The translations under genes were made by a program, and so were the position numbers. The notes under the pieces were generated by a model. The model saw nothing but the letters and a program-made list of their open reading frames with translations, ran no database searches and was not told where the DNA came from. A DNA stretch of 64,000 bases. It comes from Marsupella aquatica. Taxonomy: Eukaryota > Marchantiophyta. The stretch is taken from positions 6,076,001 to 6,140,000 of the forward strand of contig OZ316895.1 of assembly GCA_973895155.1 (NCBI GenBank), given 5' to 3'. Shown here piece by piece: positions 1-9,499 of this stretch. The number at the start of each line of letters is the position of its first letter. Position 1 is the stretch's first letter.

Positions 1-372
1 AGGCCCCACCGGGGCCTGAGAACAGAGACCCCCGTTTTATGAGCCCATTACAAACTAAACCCTAAACCCGAAAATGCAAGAGATTCCCATCTCTCTTACG
101 AGTAGTGTCGATGAACATTACAAGGAGTATTAAACTTCACAAGCTCCGAAACTGCGGAGAAAATAGAAGATGCCTCTTAAAAATCCCTAGAGATACGTGT
201 CCGAAACACACAAGGAGAATCTGCATTTCATGAAATTCAAAGAGGCACCGATACTGATGTATACGAGAACTGGAGCAGTGCAAAGGCTTTTCTGGACCGA
301 GATCTGAGGACGAAGAAAGCAGAAAAAAAACCTAAGAAAGATCACAGGAGGGAAAGGGAGAGAATTAGTAAC

Positions 373-549
373 CTCTGAAGCCTTCGGGACCTCGTCACAG
401 AAGATCTCGCATTTTATATCACCTAAGTTCGTGTGCAGAGTGACAGACTGCCAACAAACAAAGCAGCCCGGCTCAATGACGAAGCAAAACCAAATGATCA
501 ACCTCGCAACAGCTGCTCTTGCTATCAATTTCTGTCTCACCGTATCCAT
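373..549 (-). CDS. CYP18-1: Cyclophilin-type peptidyl-prolyl isomerase, 5' exons only (runs off left edge)
   Basis: Seen: the minus strand from 447 to 373 encodes 25 residues beginning SVTLHTNLGDIKCEIFCDEV, the N-terminal first strands of the short single-domain cyclophilins (PPIL3 in animals, CYP18-1 in Arabidopsis), then ends at a GAG|GTTACT donor in phase 0, where the family continues with a conserved NFLALCA stretch. That continuation is absent from positions 1-372, so the next exon lies outside the window. There is no ATG directly before the exon; a TTGGCAG acceptor precedes it. A possible start exon of nine bases, ATG GAT ACG, sits at 549-541 followed by GTGAGA, giving a 93-bp intron. 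Family knowledge: these enzymes isomerise Xaa-Pro bonds and are associated with spliceosomes. Inference: the tiny first exon is tentative; the 25-residue exon is firm as homology, but a fragmentary pseudogene cannot be excluded without the rest. Confidence 0.62.
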
Positions 550-669
550 TGACGACGAAAACTTGATGTGAATCGTCCTGATCACCACACTACTACTATA
601 AACCCTAAACACTATTGCTAATACACAACGGACTCACGAATCTCACACAGAGCAAACTGTATTGGCTAC

Positions 670-1236
670 ATGTATTCGTCGGTAAAGGTAAAGCCTCTAC
701 CGACACGTTCAGAAACTCTTCAATATCTGCAAGTTTCGCAAGAAAGAGAAAATCACAAGAAAACTCTACAGAAACCATTCAGAAATCTCTTCAAAATGTG
801 CGCGTTAGCGAGAAAGAGAAGTCAGAAGATACATGAGGAATACAAAAGAGCGGCATTGTCGGCAATGAGCGGAGAGCAAACCATAGCATCAGAGGCGCTC
901 CAAGCCGGGACACCGTCGAAACTCCCGAAATCGTCGATCCAAAAGATGGCACAGGTCTTCGCTAGCTCATCTGCCAGCAACTTCTCAGATGAACTTCTCA
1001 GATGTCGTTGGCAAAGACGTTTTGGTGGGCAGCTCGATTCAGTCTCCTTCACGATAATTACAAACTACAAAAGGGTCACAATGGAACGTAATATGAAGAT
1101 AAGGTGTGGTATGGGGTTACTAGCAACAGAAACTGAAGAAAACGTGATAGTAAAACCTCATTGTAATGGGCAGGACGGTTTTCTGATCTTCTTTTGGAGA
1201 AGGGTTGAACCCTACACCAGATCTGCTTTATACTAA
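670..1236 (+). CDS. Open reading frame of 188 codons, product unknown (doubtful)
   Basis: An uninterrupted frame diverging from the cyclophilin start, about 120 bp away from its putative ATG. The middle part (residues about 45-110) is Lys/Ser/Ala-rich and looks helix-forming, and could be a first exon of an unknown gene using a shared divergent promoter. The ends look like random translation and I recognise no domain. Codon use is not distinctive enough to decide. It may equally be chance, and a shorter antisense frame overlaps it at 822-1052. Confidence 0.18.
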   Translation: MYSSVKVKPLPTRSETLQYLQVSQERENHKKTLQKPFRNLFKMCALARKRSQKIHEEYKRAALSAMSGEQTIASEALQAGTPSKLPKSSIQKMAQVFASSSASNFSDELLRCRWQRRFGGQLDSVSFTIITNYKRVTMERNMKIRCGMGLLATETEENVIVKPHCNGQDGFLIFFWRRVEPYTRSALY

Positions 1237-1269
1237 GTAATCCCTGTCAGGAAGCTTTATACTAAGTAA

Positions 1270-1410
1270 TTCCTGAAAGAAGAAAGGTTTTTTACTAGGT
1301 GCCATCATTTTCATAACCATGTGCCCCTAAAGTCTTGCCAGGTAATCTTTTTCCAGACAGATATTACTTATGATAACGACTAGGGTTCTAGTCCGAAACC
1401 TGTTTCCACA
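1270..1410 (+). repeat. Dispersed direct repeat, copy 1 (partner at 4.2 kb)
   Basis: Shares with 4190-4345 the ordered motifs TTTTTACTAGGTGCCA, CATTTTCATAAC, AGGTAATCTTTTTCC, then CAGATATTACTTATGATAA. Just upstream (1227-1275) a short unit containing ATACTAAGTAATTCCTG is repeated twice. Nature unknown; the pair is in the same orientation about 2.9 kb apart and brackets the LINE remnant. Confidence 0.6.
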
Positions 1411-1419
1411 AAGCTCAGA

Positions 1420-2780
1420 AAAATTTCCCGGCTGCCGCCGCTCAGCATTTCCTTACTTTCTGGTCACAGGGTTACAGACTAGTAACCCAGACCAAACCGT
1501 CATTACCCTATACTTGATTTCTGGGCATAAAATAGTTACTTCTGGGCAATAGATTATGGAATAACAGGCGCCTTTTAAAATGCAAGGTTACATGCTGGTA
1601 TGCTGTGAGTATTGAGGTCGGCAGATACAAGTAGTCTTGTCAAAGCTACGAGAATTTCCGTAGGACGCAACTTTGGTCACAATGGAGAATTGCAGACTAG
1701 GTAATCTCCAGTAGAAGGTGAATGGAGTCTATTCCATCAGCCTCAAACCTTATGGATGGTCTTACCCTTAAGTCTCCAAATATGGTCTGAAATTTTTTCC
1801 CTTAAGCCAGGATGATACTAAAGTGGGTCACTAAAATAAATATTTATAAAAATTTGATATTGCTTTGACTGCCGACTGCAAAAATATCTTTGAATGCTAA
1901 TGAAAATTGAGACAGTAAAGAAATTTGGGGTCGTACAGTTGAGCTTTAGTTGAGCTACTATTGTGGGTTGCTCAAATGCCTATGTGGAGTGTGTAATTGT
2001 AGCCCAACTAAGCAAAAACTTTCAACCCAATTTTTCCTCTCTCCTTGTCCAACCTAAACCTTCTGCCCATTTCTTTCTCGTCGTTGAGGAAACCAGCAAG
2101 GACATACACAAGAAACTAGCAAGCACACATCACACCAACAACATGGATACGTGGTTCACCTATCTTTAATAATTGTCAAGGTTGCGCCCACATAAAAGAG
2201 CTTTACCAAGCTTTGGCCACCATAGCCACACCAAACCTCCAAGTATTATTTCCAAGATTGCTAGTTTAGCTCCTCCTAGGTTGCTCTCCAACAAACTAGT
2301 ATCATGAGTCTCACCAAGAAGTTCTCCCTTGCTCATCCATGTATGCTAGCCATGTGTAATCTTGTCTAACCACCATTAGGGCCCTAATGCTGATTAGACT
2401 AAGAGAGGTTACCCCAAGACTAAGATCCAGTTAACCCTAACACTTTTGTTCGGAAATCTTGACTTACTTTCATCTTTGTAGTTTCATTTCAATCTCTTTC
2501 ATCTGATTGGTTTGACTAGGTCATTAGAAAGATTTGGGAAAGTAAGTAGGTCCCCACGTTAGGTAGCAACTTTCAAAATCTCAGCCCAAACAAGCTTAAG
2601 ATAGCAAAAGTATGGTTAAAAAACTCTTTTGATGTGTCTTTGGATTCTAACTACCCCAGTTTCTTAGAAACAACATCAATTAAACCCAAAAAGAAAAACT
2701 GACTAACATAAAGTATTGTTTAAAGGGCACATCATCAGCAATAATCATATTTCAACATTTGATCTCATTTGTCAATTGAA
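1420..2780. other. Intergenic, no gene recognised
   Basis: AT-rich sequence with only short frames and stop codons in all frames. I see no protein similarity, RNA gene or structured repeat here beyond ordinary intergenic plant DNA. Confidence 0.5.
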
Positions 2781-2789
2781 GACATCCAA

Positions 2790-3480
2790 CCACATGCATC
2801 TTTTTTTGCCTCGAAAACACTCATTGAAATTCATCCAAAAAGCCAGCATACAACAAGGGTGGCCCACAAAAGGGGGTTGGCACCTAGGGGGACCAAAGGT
2901 CACAGAGTCAAAGGAACCGGAGAGGCCGGCACCTAGGAGCCAAACAAGAAATTTAACTACTGCAGAAGGGGTGACACAGCCCCAAAGACCGGCCAGTGGA
3001 GAGGTGCGGGCGGGGCACCTAAGAGTGGGTCCGTGATAAAGCAAATATGATCTAGCCTGCAGTGTAGCTCCACTCCTGAAACACACACTAAATCATGGAG
3101 GGCGAGGGCGCACCGGGGGTACTTGTAGTATATCCGCATGGATTTCCCACAGCCCCACCCAAGATCCGTAGTTGAAAGTCATGTAAGAGATGGCGTCACC
3201 TAAAGAGGTTTTACTGGCCCGAATCTTAAATTGTTGTTTGGCCCAGTCTCGTCTAATGTAAATCCCCAGGCGGTGCCAGGATTTCCGGATGATCTCTCTG
3301 TCACAAGATCGAGCATGCTCAATGAAGTGTGTACTCCTGTCTTTCCAAATGATCCATGAGACAATGGCCCGGAGGGTATGCCAAAGTTTCAGTGGTGCGT
3401 CCCAAGCATCGGGGATGGGGGCGTCCACCAAGATCTTGCATCTTGTCTTGTGAGAGTTGTGCACCATTGTCCACAGTCCT
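2790..3480 (-). mobile_element. LINE (non-LTR retrotransposon) 3' remnant, copy 1
   Basis: On the minus strand a frame at 3467-3093 contains W-D-A-P-L-K-L-W-H-T-L-R-A followed by S-W-I-I-W-K-D-R, the sort of sequence found at the C-terminal, zinc-finger end of plant LINE reverse-transcriptase proteins. The element at 45.7-46.5 kb has the matching frame (W-D-I-P-E-K-L-W-H-L-L-R-A, then K-D) and also the same 3' untranslated landmarks in the same order: GTCCGTGATA, CAAAGACCGGCCAGTG-like, CAAACAAGA, GGGGACCAAAGGTCA, then a TGCCTYGAAAA segment near 2806. Both copies are on the minus strand and both are 5'-truncated, as is usual for LINEs. No intact enzyme domain remains. Confidence 0.68.
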
Positions 3481-4180
3481 CTTTGTTAGTGCATTTCATG
3501 ATTGGGAGATTTGTTTCAAGAGAGGATATTAAATCTTAAGCTTATAAATCATCATAAGAGACTTGCTCAAATAGAGGATCACATTAAGTCATCATTTTAC
3601 ACATTTCATGGGAGATTGGTCAACTAGAGGGAATATCTGTACCCTGGCACATTTTGTCTGTACAACGGATTAGATGTCTATCATTATTCTATCAATTTCT
3701 ATCACATTAGAATATCTATGTGGTAGTTCACTTGAGTAGAGATTCATAGATCTTGGGTTCAACTATTGTGGCTGATTGTTCCCTTTCTGTGGGGTTTCAC
3801 AGATTCCCCCTTTAAAGGAAAAGAAAAAGAATATCTATTTTAGCACATTTTTCTTTTAGTGCGGGTGTTGAGTTTATGTACTAGGTAGTCCATTAATACA
3901 TTTTTCCCTAGGTTTCCATTGGTCCCATTTTTTTGTTGTACCCCTTTTCTTGCTCTGGAAAGGCAAAGAAAGTTACATTAGTTTTTAGGAGGTTTGCAGT
4001 AGTAGTGACAACACGGTTCACCCATTGCAGAAGCAGCTACTTGGTTGACACCATTAGGGTGTCTTAATATTTGTGCTTCTTGTTCATAGTCTGGGCTATT
4101 GATCGCAAAAAAATGTGGCCAAAACTACAGTGGGGACATGATTTGCATGCATAATTTGTGTCAGGAAGCAAGCAAGGTTA
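3480..4180. other. Intergenic, no gene recognised
   Basis: Non-coding AT-rich stretch. A short GTGGGGTTTCACAGATTCCCC segment near 3790 followed by an A-rich tract resembles the 3' tail of a retroposon (compare the tail at 55.85 kb) but is too short to classify. Confidence 0.4.
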
Positions 4181-4189
4181 CCAATGTGT

Positions 4190-4345
4190 AACCTTTTCTA
4201 CTAGGTGCCACCATTTCACTAATAGCCTAGAAAATGATGTAACCTTTTCTACTAAGTGTCACCATTTCCATAACGCTCTGTCCAAGTAATCTTTTTCCGG
4301 GCAGGTATTACATATGATATTAATGACGGCTTGGGCTAGGTTACT
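4190..4345 (+). repeat. Dispersed direct repeat, copy 2 (partner at 1.3 kb)
   Basis: Second copy of the 1.27-1.41 kb repeat. The opening part (CCTTTTCTACTAGGTGCCACCATTT) is itself duplicated about 50 bp downstream, followed by CAAGTAATCTTTTTCCGGG and GGTATTACATATGAT. Copies are perhaps 80-85 percent alike by eye. Confidence 0.6.
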
Positions 4346-4699
4346 CTAGCTGTTCCCTCAAAGCTATCAATCGTCCATGTATTTTTTCTTCGAGTCTCTT
4401 TGGGGTTCTTCGAACGCAATCTTTTGATGCCTGGCATGAATAATGGATATTACATATAAGCAGACATTAAGATACACCGGAAATCATGTTCTATGGCTAG
4501 TGCAGAAATTTGGAATCATTCTGACCAACGCTGTTGATGAGATTCGACCAATTTCCAAGAGTAAGAAGTTCACAAATCTAAACATAGCATTAAGTAAAGA
4601 CAAGAAAGACAACTATACACTGACTCCGAACGGAGAAGTTGGAGGTTATCGGGCCAACAAGAAGCTCAGGCTCTATAGTCACTCCCGGACGATGAGGTC

Positions 4700-5720
4700 G
4701 CTATCCTGAAGCCCTTGCACACCACCTTGTCTGACTATATGAGACATCCTGTCCTGAACCCGGTCCTGAAGGAATGGAAAAACCTGTTAGGCACGGAGTT
4801 AGCCGTGAATTGATAAAGGTAGAACTGAAATGAAATGATCGTAGACACTGTCTAACCTCGTTGTCAGCTAAGGCGTAGAGAAGAAATGCATGCTTCATTG
4901 TGTCGAAGTGATCCATTTTGGGAATCAAGAGGCTCAAGTAACGGCTTCAATATATCCTCCGTCGTGTACAATTCCTGCCTGGTTGTGGGTATTCTGCACC
5001 GACTAAAACGTTCGAACGTGTTCACCAGCTTTTCAGCTGATTCATAGTATTAGAAATTAAAATGTATGCAGATAACACGAGACTACTCGAACTTTCATCT
5101 GGATTTTCACTCCGTCAGACCTGAGCAATCCGACCCAGATATGCCGCCATGTCCCAAGATGCGGATTAGGAGCTTCCAGCATCTTAATAGAGGTCTCCGC
5201 ACCACGTTGCACAATGTGAACCGACAAAGATACAATGCGTCTTCAGCCCACGATTGACATGTAGTTGGAACAGAAACAACACAGCACTGCGTATTGAATG
5301 CCGGAGTTCTTTCAAAAGAGTCTCACCAACCGTGCATTCAGGATCAGTTGTCGCGAATTGTCCTAAGGAGAGCTTGCCTCTCTTTGGCTTTCTTGACAAC
5401 GCCGGGGACAATGCGAGCTACGGACAACCACAGCCACTAAGGATTATAACGCAATTCACTTCCAGAAGCCATAAATGTTGAGTTAAATCTTACCAGATGA
5501 ATGCAAAACAGATGAAAATAACTCGCAACGGAGTTTAACTGCAGTAGTGAATCCCGAACGGGTCCACAAATGAAGGAAAAAGAATAACACCTTAAGATAC
5601 CACTGACAGGTTGCAAAGCACCCGCATTCAGTACTTCGTTCTTTATGTTCACCGCAGAATGTACTAGGTTCCCAATAACTCCAACCTGGCACATGAACAG
5701 AAACAGAGGCCCAAACAAGT
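4700..5720 (-). pseudogene. ARM-repeat (ARIA/ABAP1-like) pseudogene, copy 1, five degraded exons
   Basis: Fragments of the armadillo-repeat region of an ARIA/ABAP1-type ARM-BTB protein occur on the minus strand in the order of the family: VIGNLVHSAVNIKNEVL then AGALQPVSGIL (about 5695-5592), LSLGQFATTDPEC (about 5400-5330), VQRGA then SIKMLEAPNPHLG (about 5235-5150), and LKPLLELLD then NGSLRHNEA (about 4990-4860), with remnants to 4700. Frameshifts and stops separate and interrupt them, and no BTB domain is seen. Intron-like spacers between the pieces show a DNA-level duplicate rather than a processed copy. In intact relatives the protein binds transcription or replication factors; this copy cannot make it. 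Related copies lie at 7.2-7.85 kb and, inverted, at 61.95-62.56 kb. Confidence 0.72.
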
Positions 5721-5747
5721 AGCACAGATAAGCAAAAGCATGATCTG

Positions 5748-5932
5748 TTTCGTGCCTTCTGAAGAGGTTCCGTTATTCACTATGTCTGTGTGCGAACGTT
5801 TCGTGCCTTCTGAACGTGATCCGTTATTCAATGTCAATACATTCACTACGATCTGTGTGCGAGCGTTTCGTGCCTTCTGAACGTGATCCGTTATTCGATG
5901 TCAATACACTCACTACGATCTGTGTGCGAACG
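5748..5932 (+). repeat. Tandem repeat, 67-bp unit, 2.8 copies
   Basis: Units start at 5748 (shortened to 51 bp by internal loss), 5799 and 5866, each opening TTTCGTGCCTTCTGAA and closing TCTGTGTGCGAACG or GAGCG. The two complete units differ at only a few bases. Confidence 0.92.
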
Positions 5933-6243
5933 ATGGCGAAGAATTACTAGCACTTACTCATTTCTATTCCTTACAGAGCGACCTCGCACTGAAATTTCCG
6001 AGACTTGTGACCATCCGCTGCAGGAGTTGTTCGGCTCCGGATTTCGAATGTTCCTTGTGTCCGCAATAGGGCCCTTGGAAGCATTCCTCACCAGTTGGAG
6101 GCTTCCAACCTAGTCCTAGGAAAAGCGAATCGGATGTATATATACTGGCGGACTGAAAGAAGTCTCGCCAGTGAACGTACAGCAACTCCTTGCGCTGACA
6201 GCGCTACGACCTCAATTGATGAAAAGTTCTTAGAAATTGTGTA

Positions 6244-6553
6244 CTCTCGAAGCTAGATTCTATTCACTTCATAGAGTTAATTGGGGAGACGGAGACAATG
6301 AGTCTCCAGACCAGATTGGTTACTGTTCAGGTTCGTTAGATACGCATGCATCATGGTACCACATCGTTCGACGTAGTCACACGCTCCACAAAGGGTGGAA
6401 CGCCATTGAGAGAACTACGTCGAAGGATGTCGTACCATGATGCATGTGTATCTAACGAGCCTGAAGTAAAACATCTGGTAGGTCCAGATGGATACTCATT
6501 GTCTCGGTCTCCCCAATTAATTCTATAAAGTGAATAGAATCTAGCTTCGAGAG
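6244..6553. repeat. Long hairpin (foldback) element 1, arms about 135 bp
   Basis: The arm at 6244-6377 pairs with 6414-6553. The outer 55 bases are nearly perfect complements (CTCTCGAAGCTAGATTCTAT against its reverse complement at the right end); an inner block around GTTAGATACGCATGCATCAT and the CGACGTAGT/ACTACGTCG pair are also well matched, with a bulged middle of about 25 bases. The apical part (6378-6413) has a small CTCCAC/GTGGA stem. There is no coding frame. It could be a MITE-like foldback element or a young, near-perfect inverted repeat giving small RNAs. Confidence 0.9.
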
Positions 6554-6557
6554 GGTA

Positions 6558-6681
6558 TTGTAATTTGTGTCGTCTTTTCTCGAAGAGCTCCTGTCATATA
6601 GATCAAGGACTTCGGGTGTGAAATTACACTAATGCATTAGATGCCAATGCTCTTCGAGAAAATGACGACACAAAATTACAA
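6558..6681. repeat. Hairpin element 2, arms about 32 bp
   Basis: TTGTAATTTGTGTCGTC at 6558 pairs with GACGACACAAAATTACAA ending at 6681; the stem continues through TTTTCTCGAAGAGC (6575-6588) against GCTCTTCGAGAAAA (6649-6662). The loop is about 60 bases. It begins only four bases after hairpin element 1 ends. A small AATGCATTA direct repeat sits in the loop and just outside the right arm. Confidence 0.88.
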
Positions 6682-6739
6682 TAATGCATTAATTAGATAC
6701 CAAAGATCTTCGCTGCAGGCCCGTCTGCCAAACCGTCAA

Positions 6740-7090
6740 ACGTCATATTCTCCGATCCTGAGTACTGAACATTACTACTGTTCCAAAATTGACGAAGCTT
6801 AAAATTGCAAATCGAGCATCAGAACCAGATCGAGCAACTGTACAGGAATAGACATTCAATCCAGACAAGATCAAGATTAGAATGCTGATGAAATAAAAGC
6901 CTCTCTCCAGTTCAAGTCTGGTCCGTCTCCAGCCTCTCACAAAAGCACAAACTCGGAACATATGTATGTCCTCAGACTCGGCTAGTCGGCAGCGCGTGGC
7001 CAAACGGAGTACATCCTGGCCACCAAAGCTGCGGAACAGGACGAAGAAACACTTGAAGTGTCTGGAAAATAGAAAATAGAAACAATTATC
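6740..7090 (+). repeat. Mosaic block also present inverted at 62.69-62.95 kb
   Basis: Contains the string GGCCAAACGGAGTACATCCTGG and the segment GAACAGGACGAAGAAACACTTGAAGTGTCTGGAAAATAG, whose reverse complements occur at about 62.70-62.78 kb and (more diverged) at 59.70-59.77 kb. A translation reading CAFVRGWRRTRLE recurs in all these copies on the strand opposite to the ARM fragments, but I recognise no domain. The stretch around 6780-6850 is also part of the repeat found at 10.16-10.24 and 11.53-11.61 kb. Confidence 0.75.
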
Positions 7091-7194
7091 CTACACGCTC
7101 CTGCAAGTGACGGCGTTTCACCTGCTGATACATCTCATAAAATAGAAACATTTACTGAGCCGGCTGAAATGTACTGCTGAGAGTTTCTATTTTA

Positions 7195-7850
7195 TGACGG
7201 AGAACTTGGAGGTAATCGGGCCAACAAGAAACTTAGGCTCCATGGTTCACACCTGGACGATGAGGTTGCCATCCTGAAGCCGTTGCACACCACCGAATCT
7301 GACTATAATATAGACACGTTGCATGTCCTGAAGGAATGGAAATACCTGTTAGCCATTGATGCCATAAAAATAGAAATGAAATGATCGTAAGTCATTATCT
7401 AAACTCGTTCTCAGCTGCGGCGTAGGGAGCAAATGCTTCATTGTGTTGAAGTGATCCATTTTTTAAATCAAGAAGCTCAAGTAACGGCTCTAATCCTCCA
7501 GCGTGACTGTACAATTCCTCCCTGGTTGTGGGTATTCTGCACCGCCTAAAACGGTCGAACGTGTTCTTCAGCTCTTCAGCTGATTCATGGGGGTCCATAC
7601 CAGGAAACTTAGAAATTAAGATGCAGTATCCAGATAACTCGGCAGATAAAAGGAGACTAGTACTCGAACTTTCATCTGGAGTTCCACTCCGTCAGACCTA
7701 AGCAAGCCGACTCAGAGTAAATGCCGCCATCTTCCGAAGCCGCGGATCAGGAGCTTCCAGCATCTTAATAGAGGTCGCACCGCACCACATTGCACGATGT
7801 GAACCTACAAAGATACAATGCGTCTTCAGCCCACAATGGACGTGTAGTGA
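7195..7850 (-). pseudogene. ARM-repeat (ARIA/ABAP1-like) pseudogene, copy 2
   Basis: The minus strand at 7598-7395 still reads openly through one ARM exon: GGLEPLLELLDLKNGSLQHN followed by EAFAPYAAAENE, matching the penultimate ARM repeat of ARIA-like proteins. Downstream the frame is lost. On the DNA level the block matches 4625-5250 (for example the segment around GCATCTTAATAGAGGTC and the CCAGGTGTACACTTCGGT-like exon flanks) and, reversed, 61.93-62.61 kb. A second exon of the family (VQRGA region, about 7830-7740) is present but frameshifted. Nothing here should encode a working protein, although the 68-codon open piece could be translated if transcribed. Confidence 0.72.
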
Positions 7851-7938
7851 GATCGACGAATTACATCGACAACATCATTTAGCCAAAGTTCGCTGAATCT
7901 ATGGGCGTGTCGGTTTGGTTCATTGTGTTGGTGGTGCT

Positions 7939-8152
7939 GACAACGGAGAAGTGCAATCAGACAGTACCTCAAGGTGATAGCCATCATCCTTAATCTGCTA
8001 GTATTCCCCCTGATGATACTCCAGCTGATTTTTTTCCAGGGATATCAGTGGGTAATCCCTGGAAAAGAATTAGCTCGATAACTACAGGGGGAACGGTTAA
8101 TTTAGGACTCTCATCGATCTTGAGCTACTGTCTGATTGCACTTCCCGTTGTC
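7939..8152. repeat. Hairpin element 3, copy 1, arms about 100 bp
   Basis: GACAACGGAGAAGTGCAATC at the left end pairs with its near complement GATTGCACTTCCCGTTGTC at the right end (8134-8152). The pairing continues through CAGACAGTA, CAAG, GTATTCCCCCTG and TTTTCCAGGGA to a tight centre near 8050-8068. Mismatches are scattered, roughly 70-75 percent pairing by eye. A second, less complete hairpin of the same family is at 63.03-63.23 kb, and half of one is at 10.64-10.74 kb. Confidence 0.8.
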
Positions 8153-8479
8153 ACATATCTGAGATTGAGGCTGCTTCTTAGTACAAGTGCTAAACTGAAT
8201 GCACATACTCACAGGTAACTACAGCATGGGCAGAATTGAACTATGAGCAACTGAGATAGAAAACATACCTTGCTTTCCATGATGCTTTCATATTCTATTC
8301 AAGTCAGTGCTCCATCTAAGTCTTCGTATTCTTTGTTGAAATGAGACCTCCAATTATTCACTCCTGGCTTGTCTCTCTTGGATCTTCTCCAATCCGTTGC
8401 ATCCTTGAAGAAAACATTTAGAGGACACTCAATAGTATTCACAAGTTAAGTACGTTTAGGGATTGCTCTTAGAATAAAA

Positions 8480-9175
8480 ACATTTCGTCTTCTCCCAACT
8501 GCTGATTGATATCGTCCAGAGTGTGTGTGAAGTACGCGATTTGCTTATCCATAGGCACGGTCGTGATCTACAGGCCGGACAAAAGTCAATTCTTGAACCA
8601 ACCTTTTCTGCTGATCGAAAACGCGGCCGGACCTCGAGGGACGGGCCGTCTAACCGATTGTTGTTGACGGGCATCTTGTTCGAAAGAGAGCTCTAAAACT
8701 AAATGCAGCAGTGCACAGGAAAATCCTCGAATCATAACCGAGACGGACTGCATGCAAGAGCCAGTTTTCCGACGAGCTTACAAAATTCGTCCCAGTGTAC
8801 GTCATCGAGAAAGCCAGCCGCTCCTGACGCTTAGTTCAGTCCATGAAAAATAATGGAACCGTTTGTTTGTGGATCAAGACAGGCAGGAAGATAGGGGACC
8901 TGGAAAATATCACCTGCATGAGACCAAACAAAGAGCATGGATCAGACATCTCAAAAGCTTGCTTAAACAGAAATTCGTGAGCAAATTCCGACTAAAACTT
9001 ACGAGTGTCGCAGCGTTGACACTTACATACGATGTCCAACACGGTTCGCCCATTGCAGACGCGGCCACTTGGTCCGAGTGGGAAATCGATGCCGTTGCGG
9101 AGGATATTGCCCCTCGACAGCGCGCGACTGAACGAAGTGTTCTTTCCATGGTATGTCACTCCTGCCAGCTAGATT
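8480..9175 (-). pseudogene. GDSL esterase/lipase pseudogene, copy 1 (two exon remnants)
   Basis: The minus strand from about 9110 carries NGIDFPLGPSGRVCNGRT then VLDIV, the well-known N-terminal block of plant GDSL esterases/lipases, and further downstream (8575-8480) MDKQIAYF then DDINQQLGEDE, the stretch that normally precedes the block-III GNND motif. In the family these secreted hydrolases use a Ser-Asp-His triad in the blocks GDSL, G, GNND and DxxH. Here the first GDSL block has been replaced by unrelated sequence, frames do not connect, and block III is missing, so the copy is dead. Closely related exon remnants follow at 9.5-9.83 and 10.86-11.2 kb and on the plus strand at 57.95-58.62 kb. 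Confidence 0.72.
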
Positions 9176-9430
9176 GTGACAAAACGTCGTGAATCGTAAA
9201 GTCGTGTGAAATGGTGAATTTAAATGGTGAACCTTAGCCATTCATATTCCATTCTCACAGAAGATTGTTAGTTATAAACATTGATGTCTGAGAACTAATC
9301 TCATGTTGAGCTTCTCAAGGTAAGAGTAGCTGAAGTCTATCAAGTAGATTTTCTAGGAAGGAAGAGTATAACGACCAATCAAGGATCATTTAAATACCAG
9401 CCTAAAGTATGCAGGTCGTGGTTTTAGTTC
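9140..9430 (+). repeat. Mosaic block D, inverted copy at 54.70-54.97 kb
   Basis: The stretch from ATGGTATGTCACTCCTGCCAG through GTGAACCTTAGCCATT, ATTGATGTCTGAGAACTAATCTC and GACCAATCAAGGATCATTTAAATAC to GCCTAAAGTATGCAG appears reverse-complemented at 54.96-54.70 kb with small differences. Parts recur at 10.76-10.80 and 58.68-58.79 kb. Confidence 0.85.
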
Positions 9431-9499
9431 TTCTTGTTTCCTAAAATGCTCTATTTTCAATAAGTGTTTGAAAAGATAACCGGAGCAAATAATGAATGG

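Noticed and set aside
187-612. 141-codon minus-strand frame taken as a complete gene
   Set aside because: Only residues encoded at 447-373 match a family (cyclophilin); the rest is intron or leader read through by chance.
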